Source: Bacteroides sp. | GTDB lineage: Bacteria; Bacteroidota; Bacteroidia; Bacteroidales; Bacteroidaceae | Direction of reading: 5' to 3' | Length of the DNA: 12,071 bases | Assembly: GCA_030151885.1 (NCBI GenBank) | Contig: JASLCG010000026.1 | Span: forward strand, 1-12,071 | In this document: positions 6,269 to 12,071 of the stretch, one piece after another | Position numbering within the stretch: position 1 is the first letter of the stretch | Layout: every line of letters starts with the position of its first letter | Position numbers and translations under genes: made by a program | Notes under the pieces: generated by a model | The model's database searches: none | Told to the model about the DNA's origin: nothing | Seen by the model: only the letters and a program-made list of their open reading frames with translations

Positions 6269-7695
6269 GTGCTATATTTTACTATATAATATGTGCTGTA
6301 CTCTCTATACTTATATTACTAGGTATATCTATGATGAGTAAAGTTAAAACAGCAGTTTTAGGAAACAGATTAAGTGCGCTGGGAGTTTTTGTTGGTGTAA
6401 TTGTTACACTACTTTACTATAATATTTTAACCATTACAAGTATTTATCTATTTATAGCTATTGGTTTAATTATAGGCTTATACATGGCCAAAAAGGTCAA
6501 AATGATAGAGATGCCACAAATGGTAGCATTGCTCAATGGTATTGGTGGTGCAGCTTCTGCCATAGTGGGGGCACTTACCTTTATTAATCCCCCAGCTTCC
6601 GATTATCCAACATTTGCAATATGCACAGCACTTCTTGCGGTTATTATTGGTATGGTTACCTTAATTGGGAGTTTAGTTGCAGCTGGTAAACTACATAAAA
6701 TATTGCCACAAAAACCCGTTATATTTAGTAACCACCAATTAATAACAATAACCTGTATTATAATAGCAGCTTTACCAGCTCTTTATATCCTATTTACAGG
6801 AGTCGATATAATGACTTTTATGCTCATGATATTCGATCAAAGTAGCTATATGAAATACTTAGCACTTCTTGGCATTACCATCGTATTTAGTGGCTTATTT
6901 GGCTATTTTTTCTCTATTCGTGTTGGAGGTGCAGATATGCCAATTACCATATCTCTTTTAAACTCTTTAAGTGGTGTGGCAGGAGCAATTGCAGGTATGG
7001 CTATAAACGATATTCTTTTGGTTGCTGTTGGTGGAATAGTAGGAGCCTCTGGTTTGCTACTGACACAAATTATGTGTAGAGCTATGAATAGAAGCCTTAT
7101 GGATATTCTATTGGGTAAAACCTCTGCAAGGCAACCTATTAAACAATCTATATCACAAAACAAAACACATAAAGATGAGATAGAGACCAAACATAGCAAC
7201 AATACCAATATAATTAGTGTTGCAAAAAACATTATAATTATTCCTGGCTATGGTATGGCGCTTGCTCAAGCACAACATCAAGTTAAGCAACTTGCAGACC
7301 AACTTACAGCAAAAGGAGCAAAAGTAAGATTTGCGATCCACCCTGTAGCAGGTAGAATGCCTGGACACATGAATGTGCTACTAGCTGAAGCAAATGTTCC
7401 GTATGATGAATTATACGAAATGGAACAGATTAATGATGACTTTACTAAAACAGATTTAGTAATTGTTATCGGAGCAAATGATGTGATTAATCCTGCGGCA
7501 AGAGAGGCAGAAGGTACTCCAATCTATGGAATGCCCGTACTTAATGTGGATAAAGCTAAGCGCATAATAATCTGTAATTTTGATACTAAACCTGGATATG
7601 CAGGTGTGGACAATCCACTATACAAATCTAAAAACACTCTTTTGATGCTCGGTGATGCCAAAGAATCTTTAAGCAAACTTATTGCTGAAGTTTAA
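6265..7695 (+). CDS. pntB: NAD(P) transhydrogenase subunit beta
   Basis: The beta chain of the inner-membrane transhydrogenase, 476 residues, full length. Residues 1-285 contain the multi-helix proton-conducting domain II, with EMPQMVALLNGIGG (82-95), GGADMPITISLLNSLSG (221-237) and IMCRAMNRS (269-277). A polar linker at 286-317 leads to the NADP(H)-binding domain III: IIPGYGMALAQAQ (325-337), HPVAGRMPGHMNVLLAEA (359-376), GANDVINPAA (403-412) and YGMPVL (421-426), all hallmark motifs. The residue at the position of E. coli beta His91 is Asn91. The gene is coupled to alpha-2 by a 4-base overlap and a strong Shine-Dalgarno site, and a terminator follows. Confidence 0.97.
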   Translation: MSAIFYYIICAVLSILILLGISMMSKVKTAVLGNRLSALGVFVGVIVTLLYYNILTITSIYLFIAIGLIIGLYMAKKVKMIEMPQMVALLNGIGGAASAIVGALTFINPPASDYPTFAICTALLAVIIGMVTLIGSLVAAGKLHKILPQKPVIFSNHQLITITCIIIAALPALYILFTGVDIMTFMLMIFDQSSYMKYLALLGITIVFSGLFGYFFSIRVGGADMPITISLLNSLSGVAGAIAGMAINDILLVAVGGIVGASGLLLTQIMCRAMNRSLMDILLGKTSARQPIKQSISQNKTHKDEIETKHSNNTNIISVAKNIIIIPGYGMALAQAQHQVKQLADQLTAKGAKVRFAIHPVAGRMPGHMNVLLAEANVPYDELYEMEQINDDFTKTDLVIVIGANDVINPAAREAEGTPIYGMPVLNVDKAKRIIICNFDTKPGYAGVDNPLYKSKNTLLMLGDAKESLSKLIAEV

Positions 7696-7707
7696 ATAAC
7701 AAATAAT

Positions 7708-7742
7708 AAAATGGGTATCGATTAAAATCGATACCCATTTTT
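7708..7742. terminator. Bidirectional terminator between pntB and brnQ
   Basis: A stem of at least 12 bp (7711-7722 with 7727-7738, arms ATGGGTATCGAT and ATCGATACCCAT), extended by AAA/TTT, encloses a TAAA loop. T runs follow in both directions because of the flanking A and T tracts. It fits as a shared terminator for two converging genes, just after the pntB stop and eight bases past the end of brnQ on the other strand. Confidence 0.88.
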
Positions 7743-7749
7743 CGTATGT

Positions 7750-9075
7750 TTATACAACCTGACTTACTCTTCGCTTCAATACAAGACCAATCAACATAGA
7801 TAAACTAAAACAAGCTATTGATGGAACTACCCAATTCAAACTCAAGTCATTAAACGGTAGTTTATTTATAAGACTAGTTAACACAGGAATAGATATATTC
7901 AACTCTTGCAATGCATCTATAATACACACAACACCAGTACTATATATTGTCATTTTATAAACTAGTCCCTTGTGGGTAATAATACTATCTACAAGGCAAA
8001 GTAGAATCAACACAATAGCTATCGGATAAAATGCTGTAAGTAGCGGTTTATTATATTTTAAAATTGTATCCAAACCTACATTTGCTAACACTAAACTTAT
8101 TAAAGTCCATAACGCAACCCAACCTTTATAAGGTACTTTTTTAGTATAAGTTGAGAAATATTGACTACACGATACTATCAACCCAACACTTGTAGTTAAA
8201 CATGCTAGTGTAAACATAGCTCCCATTAAATAGGCTCCATACGTACCTAAAACATGATTTGAGGTAATAGATAAAATTTGTGCTCCATTCGTTGTGTTTG
8301 GATGTAGTGCAGTGCTTTGAGCTCCTAAGTGAGCCAACATAAAATAAATAATCATAAGCAGTAAACCTGCAAAAATACCCGCCTTTATTGTAGAACTTGC
8401 AATGCTATTTTTATCTGTTATGCCAAAAGAGCGAATAACCATAGCTATAACTAAACCAAAGTTTAATGCTCCCATTGTATCCATAGTCATATATCCATCA
8501 AGAAATCCTTGCACCCGTGGATTCTCTGCATAAGTACCTATGGCAGGGCTATACTCGCCTATTGGATTAAAAAAAGAGGCTACAAATAAGATAATCATAA
8601 GGATGATAATCCCTGGAGTTAAGAATTTCCCAACCGTCTCTGCCATTTTTTTCGGATTAAGACTTATGAAAAAAGTGGCTCCAAAAAAAACAAATGTATA
8701 TAAGAACAATGCCCATCTTGAAGTAGATGGATCGGATATATTTGGAGCAATAACCATTTCGAAAGGGGTACTTCCTGCTCTAGGTACTCCCATAGCGGGA
8801 CCTATCGACATATAAATAACAATAGTAAAAACAATAGCGAACCAAGGACTTACACGTCTAGAAAGTTTTTCTAGACCATCGGCTTTAGCTACAGCTATTA
8901 CTCCTAGAAGTGGCAATAAAATAGCTGTAATCGAGAAATAAATCATTGTGGTTAACATGGATTCACCCGCCATTTTACCCGCCATAGGAGGGAATATTAA
9001 ATTTCCAGAGCCAAAGAATAATGAGAATAGCATTAAACTGACAATTAGAAACTGATTTGTCGTTAATTTCTTCAT
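7750..9075 (-). CDS. brnQ: Branched-chain amino acid transport carrier (LIVCS family)
   Basis: An inner-membrane cation-coupled symporter for leucine, isoleucine and valine. The 441-residue protein is about the usual family length (roughly 430-450) and is hydrophobic throughout, consistent with 12 helices. The N-terminal LFFGSGNLIFPPMAG (19-33) is the BrnQ signature, and IGPAMGVPRAG (91-101) is the second conserved motif. The start at 9075 gives the typical short basic N-terminus before the first helix. It is read against its neighbours: it converges on pntB at a shared terminator and is divergent from the MFS gene across a 241-base gap. No amino-acid leader peptide is evident upstream. Confidence 0.95.
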   Translation of the reverse strand: MKKLTTNQFLIVSLMLFSLFFGSGNLIFPPMAGKMAGESMLTTMIYFSITAILLPLLGVIAVAKADGLEKLSRRVSPWFAIVFTIVIYMSIGPAMGVPRAGSTPFEMVIAPNISDPSTSRWALFLYTFVFFGATFFISLNPKKMAETVGKFLTPGIIILMIILFVASFFNPIGEYSPAIGTYAENPRVQGFLDGYMTMDTMGALNFGLVIAMVIRSFGITDKNSIASSTIKAGIFAGLLLMIIYFMLAHLGAQSTALHPNTTNGAQILSITSNHVLGTYGAYLMGAMFTLACLTTSVGLIVSCSQYFSTYTKKVPYKGWVALWTLISLVLANVGLDTILKYNKPLLTAFYPIAIVLILLCLVDSIITHKGLVYKMTIYSTGVVCIIDALQELNISIPVLTSLINKLPFNDLSLNWVVPSIACFSLSMLIGLVLKRRVSQVV

Positions 9076-9316
9076 AACTGAACTATTGTTTTAACATTTT
9101 GTCATTTGTAAAAACTGCTAATTTATAAAAATTAATCACTCTTAAACAAACAAAGTATAAGTTTTATAGCTTTTATGATTATAATTTGATATTTAATAAG
9201 TCTTTTAAGTGACAAATAGTCTAATTACAACTGTATAAAAGAACAATTTATAATATCAGAATACATTGTATAATTAATAATATAAATTCTTTTCTTTGTA
9301 AGAAATAGAATTAAAA
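9076..9316. other. Divergent intergenic region between brnQ and the MFS gene
   Basis: These 241 AT-rich bases must hold the promoters of both divergent genes. On the minus strand, TACTTTG (complement of 9151-9157) fits a -7 element for brnQ but has no clear -33 partner. A better candidate for the plus-strand gene is listed separately. No ORF, RNA gene or strong inverted repeat was seen. Confidence 0.4.
9266..9298 (+). promoter_or_regulatory. Candidate promoter for the MFS transporter
   Basis: TTG at 9266-9268 and TTTCTTTG at 9291-9298 (one mismatch to TAnnTTTG) are 22 bases apart, near the upper end of the usual Bacteroidota spacing. Transcription would start near 9305, leaving a very short leader before the ATG at 9317. 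Confidence 0.4.
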
Positions 9317-10507
9317 ATGAGAATAGAGCTAAAAGATAATAAAGGAATACCTAAAACACTTTTACTACTAATAACCTTTAGTACAGCCTTTTCTGTTGCT
9401 AATATTTACTATAGCCAGCCTCTACTAGAAATGATTAAGCTTGAGTTCAATATATCAGAAGTACTAGTAAATGGAATCACAATGTCTGCACAAATTGGGT
9501 ATGCTTTAGGTCTATTCTTTATCATTCCATTGGGGGATATGTTTAATAGAAGAAAAATAATATTAATCAACTTTTCTATTATAACTGTATCTCTACTAGT
9601 CATTGCCCTCTCCAACAATATATACATTATACTCTTTGCATCTTTAATTATGGGATTTAGCTCCGTAACTCCACAAATATTTATTCCATTAGTCTCTCAA
9701 TACTCAACTCCTGAAAATAAAGGAAAAAACATTGGAATAGTGGTTTCTGGACTACTCATTGGAATCCTGTCATCAAGAGTTATTAGTGGACTTATTGGCT
9801 CACTTTTAGGTTGGAGAAGTATGTTTTACCTAGCAGCAATAATTATGCTACTTTTCTGCACATTAATATATTACCACTTTCCATCTACTACCATTAATTT
9901 TAGAGGTAAGTATAAAGAATTAATGAATTCACTCCTCTCTATAATTAAAGAGGAACCTAAATTAATGTTAGCTGCAACTAAATCAGGATTAGCTTTTGGC
10001 TCTTTTTTAGCTCTATGGGCAATGTTAGCTTTTAAAATGGCACAGGCTCCTTTTTATGCAGGAGGTTCTACTGTAGGATTGTTAGGTCTTTGTGGAATAG
10101 TTGGAGCTTTGTCTGCAAGCTGGCTGGGTAAGTATGTAAAACAAATCGGGCTTTTTAGAATAAACTTTATAGGTGTACTTCTTATGATTACTGCTTGGAT
10201 TATTATGTACAAATACCAAGATACATATTTAGGAATTATACTAGGAATCATTCTACTTGATATCGGAATGCAGTGCATACAGCTAGGTAACCAAACTAGC
10301 ATTTTTATCTTACGACCTAAAGCTTTAAATAGAATGAATACAATTTTTATGACTTGCTACTTCATTGGTGGAGCATTAGGAACTTTTCTTGCAGGCTTAG
10401 CTTGGTCCAAAGCAGAGTGGACTGGTGTTGTTATGATAGGTTTAATGCTTACATCACTATCACTACTAATAAATCTGTTTCATTATTTATTTAATCGTAA
10501 TTTATAA
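9317..10507 (+). CDS. MFS transporter, probable exporter
   Basis: A 396-residue membrane protein of the major facilitator superfamily with about 12 predicted helices. The motif A loop between helices 2 and 3 reads PLGDMFNRRK (71-80). The segment around residues 144-160 (SGLLIGILSSRVISG) has the helix-5 position and glycine pattern of motif C, which is typical of proton-coupled antiporters that export small molecules. The start YYSQPLLEMI is common in the YgaY/YnfM-like drug and sugar efflux group. The substrate cannot be read from sequence. It lies 33 bases upstream of the TPP riboswitch in the same direction, with no terminator between, but it is not under riboswitch control itself. A role in thiamine-related transport is possible but unsupported. 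Confidence 0.9.
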   Translation: MRIELKDNKGIPKTLLLLITFSTAFSVANIYYSQPLLEMIKLEFNISEVLVNGITMSAQIGYALGLFFIIPLGDMFNRRKIILINFSIITVSLLVIALSNNIYIILFASLIMGFSSVTPQIFIPLVSQYSTPENKGKNIGIVVSGLLIGILSSRVISGLIGSLLGWRSMFYLAAIIMLLFCTLIYYHFPSTTINFRGKYKELMNSLLSIIKEEPKLMLAATKSGLAFGSFLALWAMLAFKMAQAPFYAGGSTVGLLGLCGIVGALSASWLGKYVKQIGLFRINFIGVLLMITAWIIMYKYQDTYLGIILGIILLDIGMQCIQLGNQTSIFILRPKALNRMNTIFMTCYFIGGALGTFLAGLAWSKAEWTGVVMIGLMLTSLSLLINLFHYLFNRNL

Positions 10508-10526
10508 GCTTTCTAATTTATTTGTC

Positions 10527-10534
10527 TATCTTTG
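10527..10534 (+). promoter_or_regulatory. -7 promoter element of the thiamine operon
   Basis: TATCTTTG is an exact match to TAnnTTTG. A start about 7 bases downstream (near 10541) would begin the transcript almost exactly at the first P1 base of the riboswitch. No good -33 element is visible about 19 bases upstream. Confidence 0.55.
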
Positions 10535-10539
10535 TTACA

Positions 10540-10622
10540 TCTGTTAGGGGTGTTCCTAAGTGCTGGAACTGAGATTATACCCTTGAACCTGATATGTTAT
10601 TATGACATCGTAGGAAAACGGA
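10540..10622 (+). ncRNA. TPP riboswitch aptamer (THI element)
   Basis: This RNA binds thiamine pyrophosphate and controls the genes after it. All consensus blocks are present: AGGGGTG (10546-10552), CTGAGA (10569-10574), ATACCC (10577-10582), GAACCTGAT (10585-10593) and CGTAGGAA (10609-10616). Helices can be drawn: P1 10540-10545 with 10617-10622 (six pairs, one G-U); P2 10548-10551 with 10579-10582; P3 10552-10556 with 10565-10569 (GTTCC/GGAAC); P4 10588-10590 with 10612-10614; P5 10594-10597 with 10605-10608. P3 is short and has no extra arm. The 3' strand of P1 is also the antiterminator strand. Confidence 0.95.
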
Positions 10623-10674
10623 ACGATTAGACACATATTAAATAAATTGTATAACTTATTAATATAAGCCGTTT
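10616..10674 (+). promoter_or_regulatory. Antiterminator of the TPP riboswitch
   Basis: AAACGG at 10616-10621, which includes the P1 3' strand, is complementary to CCGTTT at 10669-10674, the 5' arm of the downstream terminator. An AT-rich hairpin between them (10635-10645 with 10656-10665, one bulged A) would bring the two together. Forming this pairing excludes both P1 and the terminator, so it should be the ligand-free, expression-on state. This is inferred from base pairing. Confidence 0.65.
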
Positions 10675-10700
10675 CATAATCCATATGAAACGGCTTTTTT
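10666..10700 (+). terminator. Riboswitch-controlled intrinsic terminator
   Basis: A perfect 13-bp stem (10666-10678 with 10684-10696, core AAGCCGTTTCAT) with a 5-base loop, followed by TTTT then ATTTT. It lies between the TPP aptamer and the methyltransferase gene, so TPP binding should stop transcription here. Its 3' arm repeats the AAACGG found in the aptamer end, the mark of a competing antiterminator design. Confidence 0.92.
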
Positions 10701-10711
10701 ATTTTAAAAAC

Positions 10712-11413
10712 ATGAAAAAAAGCTTTGATCAATATGCCGAAAAATACGATAGTTGGTTCTTAACCAATACTAATGTATTAATGTCTGAAGTTAAACTCGT
10801 AGCTAAAACTCTCGAAAATTGTCAAAATATATTTTCTGTAGGCTGTGGTAGTGGATTATTCGAATCTATCCTTAAAGATGAGTACGGAATAATTATAGAA
10901 AATGGACTAGAACCATCTAAAGATATGGCTAAAATAGCATCTAAAAGAGGTATTAATGTAGATATTAATACAGCAGAAGAATATGATTATGCTAATAAAA
11001 AATATGATACGATACTATATAATGGCTGTCCAGGCTATATTACAGACTTAGAAAAAGCGATAAGAAATAGCTATGAAGCACTAAATAAAGGAGGAAAGAT
11101 TATAATTATTGATATTCCTAAAGAGAGTGGCTATGGCTTATTGTATAATCTAGCTAAATCCGTAAAAAGTTGGAATAATACACTTCTTAAAGATGTCTTT
11201 CCTCGAAACCCCTATCCTATAGAGTTAGTTGAACAAGCTAATTGGAGAACAACACAAGAAAAGATAGCTGTAATAGAGAAAATAGGATTTCAAGATTTAT
11301 CCTTCTATCAGACTTTAACAACACACCCTGTATATTCAGACGACTCTGTAGAAGAGCCTATTCCAGGATATGATAAAGGAGATTATGTTGCTATATGTGC
11401 ATATAAGAAATAA
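10712..11413 (+). CDS. Class I SAM-dependent methyltransferase in a TPP-controlled operon
   Basis: A soluble 233-residue methyltransferase of the UbiE/BioC-like type. It opens with FDQYAEKYDSWF (5-16), has the SAM-binding motif I VGCGSG at 43-48, Glu67 in GLEPSKDM as the probable ribose-binding acid, TILYNGCPGYI (100-110) at the motif IV position, and LNKGGKIIIID (124-134) for the next strand. The substrate is unknown. I chose the ATG at 10712: an in-frame ATG at 10685 sits inside the 3' arm of the terminator stem and would add only nine residues. It is the first gene after a TPP riboswitch and its stop overlaps the tenA start by one base (TAATG), so it probably acts in thiamine or pyrimidine metabolism. 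That link comes from context, since known thiamine salvage needs no such enzyme. Confidence 0.9.
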   Translation: MKKSFDQYAEKYDSWFLTNTNVLMSEVKLVAKTLENCQNIFSVGCGSGLFESILKDEYGIIIENGLEPSKDMAKIASKRGINVDINTAEEYDYANKKYDTILYNGCPGYITDLEKAIRNSYEALNKGGKIIIIDIPKESGYGLLYNLAKSVKSWNNTLLKDVFPRNPYPIELVEQANWRTTQEKIAVIEKIGFQDLSFYQTLTTHPVYSDDSVEEPIPGYDKGDYVAICAYKK

Positions 11414-12071
11414 TGCCTATGTATCACATTGAAAATAAATGGGTTGAAAATTGTTGGGATAAGTATATTGATATCTATAATAACACCAAAGAATTACCTT
11501 TTATACGAGAAATCATATCTGGCAAGCTAGAGTATGAGAAGTTTATTTTTTATATTCAGCAAGATGCATTGTATATTAACTCTTTCACAAAGGTACTAGC
11601 TAAGTTAGCTAAGCGTATTGATAATCAAAAGTTAAAAACTTATTTTGAAACTTTTGTGGAAGAGAATATGGAGCAAGAGAAAGAACTACATAAAAGTTAT
11701 ATAGAAAATTTTAAGCTAGAAGAAATAAGGCCAACTAAAACATGCCTATCTTTCATTAATTTTAATGAAAACCTAGCACAATCTTCTAGTGTTGAAATAG
11801 CAATTGCGGGTATACTACCCTGTTTTATAGTCTATCAACAGTTAGGCATTCACATTTTTCAAAACCATATTAAACAAAATAATCCATTCATTAAATGGAT
11901 AAATACTTATGCTGGTGTCGAACATGCCGATTCTGTAATTAAAATTAGAGAAGCTTGCGAGTTTTATGCTAATAAAACATCAACAGAGGGGCGTGAACAA
12001 ATGTATAAATCTTATGAAGAGGGTTGTAAGTTGGATCAGAAGTTTTGGATAAGTTGTTATGAGATGCGGTA
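11413..12071 (+). CDS. tenA: TenA family thiaminase II / aminopyrimidine aminohydrolase (partial, 3' end cut by window)
   Basis: TenA hydrolyses aminopyrimidine products of thiamine breakdown to the hydroxymethylpyrimidine (HMP), so the pyrimidine can be reused for thiamine synthesis. It can also cleave thiamine slowly. The reading frame is open for 219 codons and runs off the window near the C-terminus. It shows FIREIISGKL (30-39), QQDALYI with Asp51 and Tyr54 matching B. subtilis Asp44 and Tyr47, GILPCFIVY with Cys137 and Tyr141 matching catalytic Cys135 and Tyr139, and KWINTYAG (161-168). The cysteine marks it as the TenA_C type. The end of the window reads FWISCYEMR, the start of the C-terminal helix that carries the catalytic glutamate. 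Its start overlaps the methyltransferase stop by one base. An ATG two codons later (11419) is an alternative. Confidence 0.94.
   Translation, partial: MPMYHIENKWVENCWDKYIDIYNNTKELPFIREIISGKLEYEKFIFYIQQDALYINSFTKVLAKLAKRIDNQKLKTYFETFVEENMEQEKELHKSYIENFKLEEIRPTKTCLSFINFNENLAQSSSVEIAIAGILPCFIVYQQLGIHIFQNHIKQNNPFIKWINTYAGVEHADSVIKIREACEFYANKTSTEGREQMYKSYEEGCKLDQKFWISCYEMR

Noticed and set aside
7708..7742. ATCGAT-centred palindrome considered as a protein-binding operator.
   Set aside because: Its position between two converging gene ends and the flanking A and T tracts fit a bidirectional terminator better.
10628..10633. TAGACA after the aptamer, complementary to TGTCTA at 10523-10528, considered as an extension of P1.
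   Set aside because: The 5' partner lies in the promoter upstream of the likely transcription start, and a better P1 (10540-10545 with 10617-10622) abuts the conserved aptamer ends exactly.

Overview
The window is AT-rich DNA that most likely comes from a member of the Bacteroidota, perhaps a marine or gut Bacteroidales/Marinilabiliales-like organism. This assignment is an inference. It rests on several -7 elements of the Bacteroidota type (TAnnTTTG), the scarcity of Shine-Dalgarno sites, signal peptides that end just before a glutamine, and the family make-up of the proteins. No phage, transposon, CRISPR, rRNA or tRNA signal is visible, so this looks like ordinary chromosome.

Layout. (1) 157-684: ribonuclease HI behind its own promoter. 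(2) 920-2389: a RimK-like ATP-grasp ligase with an RLAN-type N-terminal domain, followed by a hairpin and then a long unexplained inverted repeat at 2442-2494. (3) 2596-4682: two genes for exported proteins, an internally repetitive protein of unknown function and an alpha/beta hydrolase with an extra N-terminal beta-rich domain. (4) 4735-7695: the three-gene proton-translocating NAD(P) transhydrogenase (alpha-1, alpha-2, beta), with a strong hairpin between the first two genes and a strong terminator at the end. (5) 7750-9075, minus strand: a BrnQ branched-chain amino acid carrier that converges on the transhydrogenase operon. (6) 9317-10507: an MFS exporter-type permease. (7) 10527-12071: a TPP riboswitch with a readable terminator/antiterminator switch, then a class I SAM-dependent methyltransferase overlapping by one base a TenA (thiaminase II) gene that runs off the window.

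How they work together. The transhydrogenase genes form one membrane machine that makes NADPH from NADH using the proton gradient. The last region is a thiamine-responsive operon. When thiamine pyrophosphate is scarce, the leader should fold as an antiterminator and let the methyltransferase and TenA be made. When it is plentiful, the aptamer forms and a 13-bp terminator stops transcription. TenA salvages the pyrimidine half of degraded thiamine. The methyltransferase has no standard role in that pathway and is the most interesting lead here.

Limits: all family calls were made by reading motifs, without database searches. Promoter calls are pattern matches only.
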